Part shown: in pieces, positions 1 to 5,719 of the stretch
How the letters are laid out: the number at the start of each line of letters is the position of its first letter
Position numbering within the stretch: position 1 is the first letter of the stretch
Origin: Campylobacteraceae bacterium
Lineage (GTDB): Bacteria; Campylobacterota; Campylobacteria; Campylobacterales; Sulfurovaceae
Direction: 5' to 3'
Length of the DNA: 6,199 bases
NCBI GenBank assembly: GCA_026986355.1
Contig: JALSOO010000250.1
Coordinates: 1-6,199, forward strand
Position numbers and translations under genes: made by a program
Notes under the pieces: model-generated
What the model saw: the letters and a program-made list of their open reading frames with translations, nothing else
Told to the model about the DNA's origin: nothing
Databases searched by the model: none

Positions 1-48
1 TTTTTTATATTTGTTTAGAAAATAAGGGATAACTTTAATAAAATTAGC

Positions 49-54
49 TATAAT
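49..54 (+). promoter_or_regulatory. Sigma-70-type -10 box of the cold-shock gene
   Basis: A perfect TATAAT preceded by GC, with AT-rich DNA full of T-runs upstream. No TTGACA-like -35 lies 16-18 bp upstream, which is normal for housekeeping promoters in Campylobacterota. A transcript would be expected to start around 60-62, giving a leader of about 100 nt before the cold-shock start codon. The same GC-TATAAT style recurs before ispA. Confidence 0.75.
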
Positions 55-60
55 CCTTTT

Positions 61-163
61 TAGATGAAAGATGAGTGTGAGATATATTTCTTTTCTATTT
101 GGATTCGACTTTATCCATAGATTGATTTCTATGGAGGAGTTATATATTTACAAAGGTACGACA
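61..163 (+). promoter_or_regulatory. Long structured 5' leader of the cold-shock mRNA
   Basis: The stretch between the predicted transcription start and the start codon is about 100 nt, far longer than the roughly 15-25 nt leaders predicted for ispA, the foldase gene and the transporter gene here. It holds two mutually exclusive hairpins. Hairpin A pairs CTAT (95-98) plus GGAT (101-104) with ATCCATAG (113-120), with a 2-nt bulge. Hairpin B pairs TCCATAG (114-120) with CTATGGA (129-135) around an 8-nt loop. A strong ribosome-binding-like GGAGGAG (133-139) overlaps the 3' arm of B, while the functional-looking AAAGG (152-156) lies further down. E. coli cspA has a long leader that refolds with temperature; a similar role here is inferred by analogy, not by sequence similarity. 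Confidence 0.5.
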
Positions 164-382
164 ATGGCAGAATTAGTTAATGGAACTGTAAAATGGTTCA
201 ACGATGAAAAAGGTTATGGATTTATTGAACAAGCAAGTGGAGGAGCAGATGTATTTGTTCACTTCAGACAAGTAAACAACCCAAGTGGTGGTAGAGTTTC
301 TCTTGCAGATGGTCAAGCTGTAACATTTGAAATTGGTGAAGGTCAAAAAGGTCCACAAGCTGAAAATGTAACTGCAGTATAA
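164..382 (+). CDS. cspA: CspA-family cold-shock protein
   Basis: A 72-residue single cold-shock domain, the usual size for the family (65-75 aa). It forms a five-stranded OB-fold that binds single-stranded RNA and DNA and acts in the cytoplasm as an RNA chaperone, melting secondary structure at low temperature or under stress. The N-terminus has the classic G-T-V-K-W-F-N run (residues 7-13), RNP1 is KGYGFIE (16-22) and RNP2 is VFVHF (30-34). A C-terminal KGPQAENV segment (62-69) matches the family end. Residue 35 is Arg, where many members have Ser. The ATG at 164 is chosen because the domain starts a few residues after it and AAAGG (152-156) lies 7 nt upstream. The frame stays open to ATG 71 and ATG 131, but that extension (beginning MSVRYISF) is unlike the family. 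The gene is monocistronic, with its own promoter, long leader and terminator. The exact paralogue name (cspA, cspC or cspE type) cannot be settled. Confidence 0.96.
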   Translation: MAELVNGTVKWFNDEKGYGFIEQASGGADVFVHFRQVNNPSGGRVSLADGQAVTFEIGEGQKGPQAENVTAV

Positions 383-397
383 TTACTGTATTTATTT

Positions 398-433
398 GGA
401 GGGTAGATTATCTATCTCTCCTAACTTCTTTTA
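398..433 (+). terminator. Rho-independent terminator after the cold-shock gene
   Basis: GGAGGG TAGA (398-407) pairs with TCTA and CTCTCC (411-421) through about 10 bp including one G-U pair, a 1-nt bulge and a TTA loop. A U-rich tail (CTTCTTTTA) follows. It begins 15 nt after the stop codon. An alternative outer stem, TTTGGAG (395-401) with CTCCAAA (436-442), competes for the same 5' arm. Stability was not computed. Confidence 0.6.
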
Positions 434-490
434 TACTCCAAAAAAATTATTCCTTTTTTAAAAACATCATTAAATATAACAATCTTTGGC

Positions 491-496
491 TATAAT
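491..496 (+). promoter_or_regulatory. Sigma-70-type -10 box of ispA
   Basis: A perfect TATAAT preceded by GGC, followed by ACTGC and an A-run. The predicted start near 503 leaves a leader of only about 18 nt. There is no recognisable -35 hexamer, and the upstream DNA has T- and A-runs as expected for Campylobacterota. With the terminator before it, this makes ispA independent of the cold-shock gene. Confidence 0.7.
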
Positions 497-521
497 ACTG
501 CAAAAAAAATAAGAATATTTT

Positions 522-1370
522 ATGCAAAAATTTGAAACATACCTATATAATAATTTACCTACAGTAGATACTTTTCACCCTAATTACAATAAAGCACTCT
601 CTTCAATGCTTGTTGCAGGAGGTAAACGGTTTCGTCCTATACTTTTACTTTCAGTTGTAGAAGCTTATGAGCCATTACTTGTGGATAGTGCATTAGCTCC
701 TGCTTTGGCTTTGGAGTTTTTACATACCTACTCCTTGATTCATGACGATTTACCTGCTATGGACAACTCTCCTCTTCGTAGAGGTTTTGAGACACTTCAT
801 ATTACTTATAACGAAGCTACAGCTATTTTGGTTGGAGATGCTTTAAATACAGAAGCATTTTATTGTATTGCAAAATCACCTCTTCGTGATGATATAAAAG
901 TTAAACTTATTGAAGTTTTATCAAGAGATGGTGGAATGTCTGGAATGGTTCTTGGACAAGCTATTGATTTATATTTTGAAAATAAACCTTTAACTTTAGA
1001 ACAGATAAAGATATTACATATTAATAAAACGGCAAAGCTTATTGCTACATCTCTTCAGATGGGTGCTATTATTGTTGGTTTACCCAAAGAGAAACAAGAA
1101 GAGCTTTATACATTTGGTATTGAGCTTGGATTACTATTTCAAATTCAAGATGATATTATAGATGAGACTCATAGTGAAGAGGAAGCAGGAAAAACAACAA
1201 GAAACGATAGTGATAAAAACTCTTTTGTTAATTTAATTGGTTTAGATAAAACTATTCAAGAGGCAGACTCTTTAGCAACAGATTTGGAAAAACGATTTAG
1301 AAAGTTTGATGAAGAGTTGCAAAATGGTTTAAAAGATATTGTGCTTAAGTATCTCTATAGGCACAGATAG
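522..1370 (+). CDS. ispA: Farnesyl diphosphate synthase (geranyltranstransferase)
   Basis: A 282-residue trans-prenyltransferase of the short-chain bacterial IspA type (family about 290-300 aa). It condenses dimethylallyl or geranyl diphosphate with isopentenyl diphosphate to make C15 farnesyl diphosphate in the cytoplasm, the precursor of undecaprenyl carrier lipid and the quinone side chain. Visible motifs are GGKRFRP (33-39), which binds isopentenyl diphosphate; the first Asp-rich motif DDLPAMD (75-81) followed by RRG (86-88); GDALNTEAF (105-113); GQAIDL (145-150); KT (169-170); and FQIQDD with the second Asp-rich motif DDIID (210-214), which hold the Mg-diphosphate. The C-terminal GKTT...DKNSFVNL block (223-238) is also typical. 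Residues after the first motif read N-S-P where many homologues have D-D-D, but the metal-binding aspartates are intact. The ribosome-binding site is poor: only AAGAA (511-515) precedes the ATG. ispA followed by tkt also occurs in C. jejuni. Product chain length is inferred from family resemblance. Confidence 0.95.
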   Translation: MQKFETYLYNNLPTVDTFHPNYNKALSSMLVAGGKRFRPILLLSVVEAYEPLLVDSALAPALALEFLHTYSLIHDDLPAMDNSPLRRGFETLHITYNEATAILVGDALNTEAFYCIAKSPLRDDIKVKLIEVLSRDGGMSGMVLGQAIDLYFENKPLTLEQIKILHINKTAKLIATSLQMGAIIVGLPKEKQEELYTFGIELGLLFQIQDDIIDETHSEEEAGKTTRNDSDKNSFVNLIGLDKTIQEADSLATDLEKRFRKFDEELQNGLKDIVLKYLYRHR

Positions 1371-1387
1371 GTTCGATAGTATCGAAC
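1371..1387 (+). terminator. Perfect hairpin directly after the ispA stop codon
   Basis: GTTCGAT (1371-1377) pairs perfectly with ATCGAAC (1381-1387) around a 3-nt AGT loop, and it starts at the base after the TAG stop. The downstream tail (TTCAAATAGCTTTTGTAAT) is only moderately U-rich, so this may be a weak terminator that lets some transcription into tkt, or an mRNA 3'-end stabiliser. A palindromic protein-binding site cannot be excluded. Confidence 0.45.
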
Positions 1388-1405
1388 TTCAAATAGCTTT
1401 TGTAA

Positions 1406-1411
1406 TATAAA
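1406..1411 (+). promoter_or_regulatory. Possible -10 box of tkt
   Basis: TATAAA with a TG dinucleotide 3 nt upstream (1401-1402), in the very AT-rich spacer between ispA and tkt. The predicted start near 1418 would leave a leader of about 35 nt. The match is imperfect and AT-rich DNA gives such boxes by chance, so transcription of tkt from the ispA promoter is equally possible. Confidence 0.3.
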
Positions 1412-1452
1412 TTTTTTTTATATTGCTAAATCTATTTTAAGGAATTTCATTT

Positions 1453-3432
1453 ATGGTAATGACAGAACAGAATATTATGCGTAAAAAGATGGCAAATACC
1501 ATTCGATTTTTAGCAGCAGACATGGTACAAGAGGCAAACTCGGGACACCCTGGAGCTCCAATGGGATTGGCTGATATTGCCGTAGTATTAAGTGAACATC
1601 TAAATCACAATCCTAAAAATCCAAAATGGTTAAATCGTGACCGTTTAGTCTTCTCGGGAGGACATGGCTCGTCTCTTATCTATTCTCTTTTACACCTTTG
1701 GGGATATGATGTAACTTTAGAAGATTTAAGAGAGTTTAGACAGCTTGATTCCAAAACTCCAGGTCACCCAGAGTATGGTCACACAGATGGAGTAGAGATT
1801 ACTACAGGTCCATTAGGGCAGGGAATTGCAAATGCTGTTGGTTTTTCAATGGCATCTAAATATACAGCAAATCAAGTAAACTCTGAAATGTGTGAGTTGA
1901 TAGACCATAAAGTCTATTGTCTCTGTGGAGATGGAGATTTGCAAGAGGGTATCTCTTATGAGGCGTGTTCATTAGCTGGTCACCTAAAACTTGATAATCT
2001 AGTGTTGATTTATGATAGCAATGCTATTACTATTGAGGGAGATACCTCTATCGCATGGAGTGAAGATGTAGAGGGTAGATTTATCGCTCAAGGTTGGGAT
2101 GTCAAGAAGATTAATGGTCACTGTTATAATGATATTGACAAAGTTTTAAATGAAGTCAAAACAGCTAAAAAACCAACACTTATTATTGCCAATACTATTA
2201 TTGGTAAAGGTGCAATGGAGTTAGAGGGTTCGGCTTCTACTCATGGTTCTCCTCTTGGTAATGATATTATCTCTGCATCAAAAGAGAAAGAGGGATTTCC
2301 TGCTAAAAAGTTCTATATTCCAGAAGATGTATTGGTACGATTTAGATGTGCCATTGATAAAGGAGAGATGTTAGAGCGTCAATGGATTCATCTACACAAA
2401 CAAGCTCCACTAGTGGAGCAAAATGTAGCAATGGATAAACTCTTAAATCCAAATTTTGATGATATTGAATTTCCAGATTTTTCTAAGAGTGTTTCAATGG
2501 CAACAAGAGATTCAAACGGTCAGATTTTAAATGCCATTGCCAAAGCAGTTCCTAGTTTTATTGGTGGTTCTGCTGATTTAGCTCCTTCAAATAAGACAGA
2601 GTTGAAAAATATGGGAGATTTCCCAAAAGGTCGTAATCTACACTTTGGAATTCGTGAACACTCTATGGCTGCTATTACTAATGCTATGGCTCTGTATGGT
2701 ACAGTGATTCCCTTTAATGCAACATTCTTTGTATTTTCAGACTATCTAAAACCATCTGTTAGAATTGCATCATTGACAGGTATTCAAAACTTCTTTATAT
2801 GGACACATGATAGTATCGGTGTAGGAGAAGATGGACCAACTCATGAGCCTATTGAGCATATTAGCCAATTTAGAGCTTTGCCAAACTTCTATCTATGGCG
2901 ACCTGCTGATGCCACTGAAAATGTAGAGGCTTGGAGAAAAGCACTCACTATAAAATCTCCTCATGGATTTGTTCTTTCACGCCAAAAGCTACAGACACTC
3001 AAACCAAAAAGAGATTTTGGAGAGGTAGCAAATGGGGCTTATATTGTAAAAGCAAGAAAAAATGCCAACTTTACATTAATGGCAAGTGGAAGTGAACTTA
3101 TGTTGGCTCTTCAATCGGCATGTCATCTTGAAGTTTTAGGTATTAGAGCAAATGTTGTATCTGTACCTTGTCTTGACCTTTTTAATGAGCAAGATTCAGA
3201 GTATAGAGCAAAAGTAGTTGATAAAAATACAAAAGTATTAGCTATAGAGGCAGGAACAGCTACAGAATATTATAGATATGCAGATGATGTTTTGGGAATG
3301 GAGAGTTTTGGTGCTTCTGCTCCTGCTGATTTACTCTTTGAGAAGTTTGGATTTACAATTGAAAATGTAATGAAAAGAGCTTGTAGACTAATGGATATAG
3401 CATATAGAGAAGTTAATTTAAAAAAATGTTAA
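1453..3432 (+). CDS. tkt: Transketolase
   Basis: A 659-residue thiamine-diphosphate enzyme, close to the 663 aa of E. coli TktA. It transfers two-carbon ketol units between sugar phosphates (xylulose-5-P with ribose-5-P or erythrose-4-P) in the cytoplasm. It serves the non-oxidative pentose phosphate pathway and supplies erythrose-4-P for aromatic amino acids. Visible are SGHPGAP with His32, GGHGS with His71, PGHPE with His105, TGPLGQG (118-124), the ThDP/Mg motif GDG (159-161) with Asn190, THGSPLG with His264, Arg352, GGSADLAPSN (371-380), catalytic Glu402 in REHSM, THDSIGVGEDGPTH (451-464) and phosphate-binding Arg510. All expected catalytic residues are present, and the C-terminal domain (about 525-659) is complete. 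The ATG at 1453 is favoured because AAGGAA (1439-1444) lies 8 nt upstream; ATG 1459 is possible but sits too far from it. It lies 82 bp after ispA on the same strand. No convincing terminator follows. Confidence 0.97.
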   Translation: MVMTEQNIMRKKMANTIRFLAADMVQEANSGHPGAPMGLADIAVVLSEHLNHNPKNPKWLNRDRLVFSGGHGSSLIYSLLHLWGYDVTLEDLREFRQLDSKTPGHPEYGHTDGVEITTGPLGQGIANAVGFSMASKYTANQVNSEMCELIDHKVYCLCGDGDLQEGISYEACSLAGHLKLDNLVLIYDSNAITIEGDTSIAWSEDVEGRFIAQGWDVKKINGHCYNDIDKVLNEVKTAKKPTLIIANTIIGKGAMELEGSASTHGSPLGNDIISASKEKEGFPAKKFYIPEDVLVRFRCAIDKGEMLERQWIHLHKQAPLVEQNVAMDKLLNPNFDDIEFPDFSKSVSMATRDSNGQILNAIAKAVPSFIGGSADLAPSNKTELKNMGDFPKGRNLHFGIREHSMAAITNAMALYGTVIPFNATFFVFSDYLKPSVRIASLTGIQNFFIWTHDSIGVGEDGPTHEPIEHISQFRALPNFYLWRPADATENVEAWRKALTIKSPHGFVLSRQKLQTLKPKRDFGEVANGAYIVKARKNANFTLMASGSELMLALQSACHLEVLGIRANVVSVPCLDLFNEQDSEYRAKVVDKNTKVLAIEAGTATEYYRYADDVLGMESFGASAPADLLFEKFGFTIENVMKRACRLMDIAYREVNLKKC

Positions 3433-3433
3433 G

Positions 3434-3454
3434 TTATTAACACTTTATTAATAA
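3434..3454. repeat. AT-only inverted repeat between tkt and the foldase gene
   Basis: TTATTAA (3434-3440) is inverted as TTAATAA (3448-3454) around a 7-nt spacer. A second register pairs GTTATTA (3433-3439) with TAATAAC (3452-3458). It begins right after the tkt stop codon and ends 8 bp before the foldase -10 box, where a -35 or operator would sit. As an RNA hairpin it would be weak. In such AT-rich DNA it may be chance. Confidence 0.25.
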
Positions 3455-3462
3455 TAACTCTA

Positions 3463-3468
3463 TATAAT
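3463..3468 (+). promoter_or_regulatory. -10 box of the Peb4-like foldase gene
   Basis: A perfect TATAAT in an AT-rich stretch, 28 bp before the start codon. The predicted start near 3475 gives a leader of about 21 nt that contains the AAAGG ribosome-binding site (3485-3489). No -35 hexamer is recognisable. The foldase gene can therefore be transcribed separately from tkt. Confidence 0.6.
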
Positions 3469-3495
3469 TATAACATAAAAACACAAAGGTATAAA

Positions 3496-4308
3496 ATGAT
3501 TAAAAAAAATATTACTATTGCATTAGCATCTTTTTTGATGGTAACTTCGCTTCATGCAAAAGATTATGGAACTGTAAATGGTGAACCGATTACAGATACA
3601 GATATTCAGATGACTATGGGACCATCTGGAATGAAGTTTGATGCTCTTAATGATGCTATGAAAAAGAGAGTTCTTGATATGGTTGTTGACCGTACTCTTT
3701 TAGCACAAGCTGCTCAAAAAACTGATGTTTCTAAATCAGATGAGTATAAAAAACAGCTTGAAGAGCTTAAGAGTGGATTGATTCTTGATGTGTGGATGAA
3801 ACAGATGATGACTAAAATTGAGGATAATCTAACCAAAGAGCAACTTGAAGCTTATTATAAAGAGCATCAAAAAAATTATATAACACCAAAACAGCTTAAA
3901 GCACGTCATATTCTTGTCAAAACAGAAGATGAAGCAAAAGCGTTAATAAAAGAGTTAAATGAAGCAAAAGATAAAAAAGCTAAATTTATTGAACTTGCTA
4001 AATCAAAATCAACAGGACCTTCTGGTGCAACTGGTGGAGATTTAGGTTGGTTCTCTTTGGATAGAATGGTTCCTGAGTTTTCAGCTGGAGCTGATAAGCT
4101 AAAAAAAGGAGAGTTCACAACTACACCTGTCAAGAGTCAATTTGGATATCATATAATTATGCTTGATGATAGAAAAGAGGCTGGAACAAAGAGTTTTGCA
4201 GAGGTTGAACCGATGATTAGAGAAGAGTTAGGAAGTCAAGCTTTTGGTAAAAAAGTTCAAGAGTTGACAAAAGAGCTTAGAAGCAAAGCAAAAATAGAAC
4301 TTAAATAA
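3496..4308 (+). CDS. peb4: Periplasmic peptidyl-prolyl cis-trans isomerase, Peb4/Cbf2-like
   Basis: A 270-residue exported parvulin-type foldase, close to the 273 aa of C. jejuni Peb4 (Cbf2). In the periplasm such proteins chaperone outer-membrane proteins and isomerise prolyl bonds, like SurA. Residues 1-21 form a Sec signal peptide: two Lys, a hydrophobic stretch, and likely cleavage after L-H-A (19-21). There is no lipobox Cys, so it is not a PrsA lipoprotein. Residues 24-130 form the SurA-N-like helical chaperone part, opening with Y-G-T-V-N-G-E-P-I-T. The PpiC rotamase domain spans about 134-226 with ARHIL (His138), GGDLGWF (180-186), MVPEF (191-195) and FGYHI (His219). A C-terminal helix (about 233-264) completes the chaperone fold. 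AAAGG (3485-3489) sits 6 nt before the ATG. In C. jejuni and several relatives the next gene is fba (fructose-bisphosphate aldolase); here a hairpin and a convergent transporter gene follow instead. Confidence 0.92.
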   Translation: MIKKNITIALASFLMVTSLHAKDYGTVNGEPITDTDIQMTMGPSGMKFDALNDAMKKRVLDMVVDRTLLAQAAQKTDVSKSDEYKKQLEELKSGLILDVWMKQMMTKIEDNLTKEQLEAYYKEHQKNYITPKQLKARHILVKTEDEAKALIKELNEAKDKKAKFIELAKSKSTGPSGATGGDLGWFSLDRMVPEFSAGADKLKKGEFTTTPVKSQFGYHIIMLDDRKEAGTKSFAEVEPMIREELGSQAFGKKVQELTKELRSKAKIELK

Positions 4309-4311
4309 TTT

Positions 4312-4341
4312 TAGAGTATGGGTTTAAAACCCATAACTCTA
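4312..4341. terminator. Shared bidirectional hairpin between convergent genes
   Basis: TAGAG + TATGGG (4312-4322) pairs with CCCATA + CTCTA (4330-4341) through 11 bp with one bulged A (4336), closed by a TTTAAAA loop that can add two more pairs. It starts 3 nt after the foldase stop codon. It also contains the reverse-strand TAG stop codon of the transporter gene (4341-4339). The flanks are AU-rich but lack a long U-run on either side, so termination efficiency is uncertain. Its position fits a terminator for both genes. Confidence 0.65.
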
Positions 4342-5670
4342 GCTTAACATTCCACGTACTTCATCTTCATCAATCATATCCTTATTGAACTTAATGACTG
4401 CAATCTGCTCTGTCTCATTTACATAACTCTCAACAATCGCTTCGTGTTCAACTAAAGATGCCACTTTTTCACGGTCAAAAATATCTAAAGGTAGATAGAC
4501 ATTTCCCCTATTATTAGGATTTGGCATTGTTGCCACCCATATAAACCACAAGATAGCTATTACTCCAACAACCATAGATAGCACAGCTCTATCATAGTGT
4601 TGCATAATCCACCCAACAAGAAGACCACCCATAAAAATACCAACATAGGCAAATGTATTTGCTACACCTAGTGCAGCCCCTTTTTGGTGTACTTTGGCAA
4701 ATTTAGCGACAAAACTCTGTAATAGAGGTTCAAACATATTAAAGCCTATAAAAAAGAGAACAACACCTACGGTAAATAGCCATGCAGAGGTAGCAAAACC
4801 CATTGCCAAGAATCCTAGAAAAATAACAGCTACAGAAATCATAAATATCTCTCTACCTTTTCCATACTTCTCTCCAAAAACAGCTGCAGGTCCCATTGCT
4901 ACAAGACCAAATATCATTGCAGGTAGATATACTTTCCATAGTTGAGCTTTCTCCCACCCAAAACCACCATCATCTATAGATTGTGTCATAACTAATGGGA
5001 TAATAAAAAATGCCATTGTCATAATAGATGAGTGGAATAGAAAGGTAATATACATTCTAACTAGAGCTTTGTCTTTGAAAACTTCAAAAAACTTTGACTC
5101 CTCTTCGGAATAGGAGTGAACAATTTTTGGTGGTTGAGGAACAGCAGTAAAGAGTACACCAATAGCCATAATAGATAATATAGCCGTTAACCAAAAGAGT
5201 TTATCAATTCCCCAATTACCACCTACAATAGGTGCTACAATCATAGCGACTGCAAAACTCATAGCGATTGTTCCCCCCATGATAGCCATAGCATGAGCTC
5301 TCTGCTCCTCTTTGACTAAATCGGCAATCATTGCAGATACAACAGAACCAATTGCTCCTGCTCCTTGTAAAAATCTACCAATTAACAGCATATAGATATT
5401 ATCTGAAAGTGCTGCTATAACCGAACCAATAATAAAGATAATAAGACCCAAAAAGAGAACTTTTTTCCGTCCAAACTTATCACTCATAAGCCCAAATGGG
5501 ACTTGAAAAAGTGCTTGTGTTAAGGCATATCCACCTACAACTAACCCAGCTAAAAAGGGTGTTGCATCAGGCATATCCATAGCATATATAGATAGTACAG
5601 GAAGTACAATAAAGAGTCCAAAAAATCGCAATGCGACAATCAGGCTTAGAGGCATGATTTGTTTAATCAT
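4339..5670 (-). CDS. MFS transporter, YajR/CmeG-like, with C-terminal YAM-like domain
   Basis: A 443-residue inner-membrane proton-coupled transporter of the major facilitator superfamily, with 12 predicted helices between about residues 8 and 382 and a long central loop (178-205). Motif A, GLMSDKFGRKK (60-70), lies between helices 2 and 3. Arg99 in RFLQGAGA (99-106) matches motif B, and a Gly/Pro-rich motif C-like helix ends APIVGG (146-151), as in drug:H+ antiporters. The N-terminal half resembles E. coli YajR as I recall it (MFIVLPVL-, GLTQALFQVPFG- and GSVIAALSD-like stretches). After helix 12, a soluble tail (about 388-443) has a beta-alpha-beta-beta-alpha pattern like the YAM domain of YajR, which supports this subgroup over NorA or Bmr. 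The substrate is unknown. The C. jejuni homologue next to rdgB (Cj1375, CmeG) is a multidrug exporter. GGAGAT (5682-5677) lies 6-8 nt before the ATG at 5670, deciding this start over the internal Met6. The gene is divergent from rdgB and convergent with the foldase gene. Confidence 0.9.
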   Translation of the reverse strand: MIKQIMPLSLIVALRFFGLFIVLPVLSIYAMDMPDATPFLAGLVVGGYALTQALFQVPFGLMSDKFGRKKVLFLGLIIFIIGSVIAALSDNIYMLLIGRFLQGAGAIGSVVSAMIADLVKEEQRAHAMAIMGGTIAMSFAVAMIVAPIVGGNWGIDKLFWLTAILSIMAIGVLFTAVPQPPKIVHSYSEEESKFFEVFKDKALVRMYITFLFHSSIMTMAFFIIPLVMTQSIDDGGFGWEKAQLWKVYLPAMIFGLVAMGPAAVFGEKYGKGREIFMISVAVIFLGFLAMGFATSAWLFTVGVVLFFIGFNMFEPLLQSFVAKFAKVHQKGAALGVANTFAYVGIFMGGLLVGWIMQHYDRAVLSMVVGVIAILWFIWVATMPNPNNRGNVYLPLDIFDREKVASLVEHEAIVESYVNETEQIAVIKFNKDMIDEDEVRGMLS

Positions 5671-5701
5671 ATTAACATCTCCAATAAGATAAAATTTCTC
5701 C

Positions 5702-5707
5702 TATTAT
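5702..5707 (+). promoter_or_regulatory. Possible -10 box of rdgB
   Basis: TATTAT, inside a near-palindromic TA-run (5702-5714) that also carries the divergent transporter -10 box. A start near 5714 would leave about 13 nt, just enough to include the AAAAGG ribosome-binding site. TATATA hexamers further right would leave almost no leader, so this one is preferred. The assignment is weak. Confidence 0.35.
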
Positions 5708-5708
5708 A
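5703..5708 (-). promoter_or_regulatory. -10 box of the MFS transporter gene
   Basis: Read on the minus strand this is a perfect TATAAT, 32 bp before the transporter start codon. A start near 5696 would give a leader of about 25 nt that includes the GGAGAT ribosome-binding site. It overlaps the possible rdgB -10 box on the other strand, so both genes cannot easily start transcription at the same time. Confidence 0.55.
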
Positions 5709-5715
5709 TATATAA

Positions 5716-5719
5716 AAGG
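5716..5719 (+). promoter_or_regulatory. Ribosome-binding site that fixes the rdgB TTG start
   Basis: AAGG (part of AAAAGG) lies 7 nt upstream of TTG 5727, an ideal spacing. There is no ATG or GTG near the conserved N-terminus, and the first downstream ATG (5784) would remove the substrate-binding T-G-N motif. The TTG start is therefore strongly supported. Confidence 0.7.

Noticed and set aside
1..6. T-run at the window start as the tail of an upstream terminator
   Set aside because: The hairpin that would precede it lies outside the window, so it cannot be judged.
71..163. N-terminal extension of the cold-shock protein from ATG 71 or ATG 131
   Set aside because: The frame is open, but neither ATG has a properly spaced ribosome-binding site, the added residues look unlike any cold-shock protein, and ATG 164 has AAAGG 7 nt upstream directly before the conserved domain.
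173..358. 61-codon open frame on the minus strand inside the cold-shock gene
   Set aside because: Fully antisense to a well-supported gene, with no recognisable domain and no ribosome-binding site noted; it follows from the codon pattern of the sense gene.
441..465. A-run and T-run pair (AAAAAATTATT...TTTTTTAAAA) as a second terminator
   Set aside because: Only A-T pairs with little stem strength; more likely the AT-rich upstream region of the ispA promoter.
755..791. Altered residues (N-S-P) after the first Asp-rich motif of IspA as a sign of a different prenyltransferase
   Set aside because: All metal-binding aspartates, RRG and the second motif are intact, and I recall Campylobacterota homologues also differing here; not enough to change the call.
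3906..4133. 75-codon open frame on the minus strand inside the foldase gene
   Set aside because: Antisense to the conserved rotamase domain, low-complexity Ser/Phe-rich translation, no promoter or ribosome-binding site seen.
4694..4945. 83-codon open frame on the plus strand inside the transporter gene
   Set aside because: Antisense to membrane helices 8-11 of the transporter; the translation has no known motif.
5667..5678. Three-codon frame ATG-TTA-ATA-TGA on the minus strand overlapping the transporter start
   Set aside because: The GGAG that would serve it touches its ATG, and a better AGGAG at 5702-5698 is about 20 nt away, so no ribosome-binding site fits it. Translational coupling from a 3-codon frame is too speculative.
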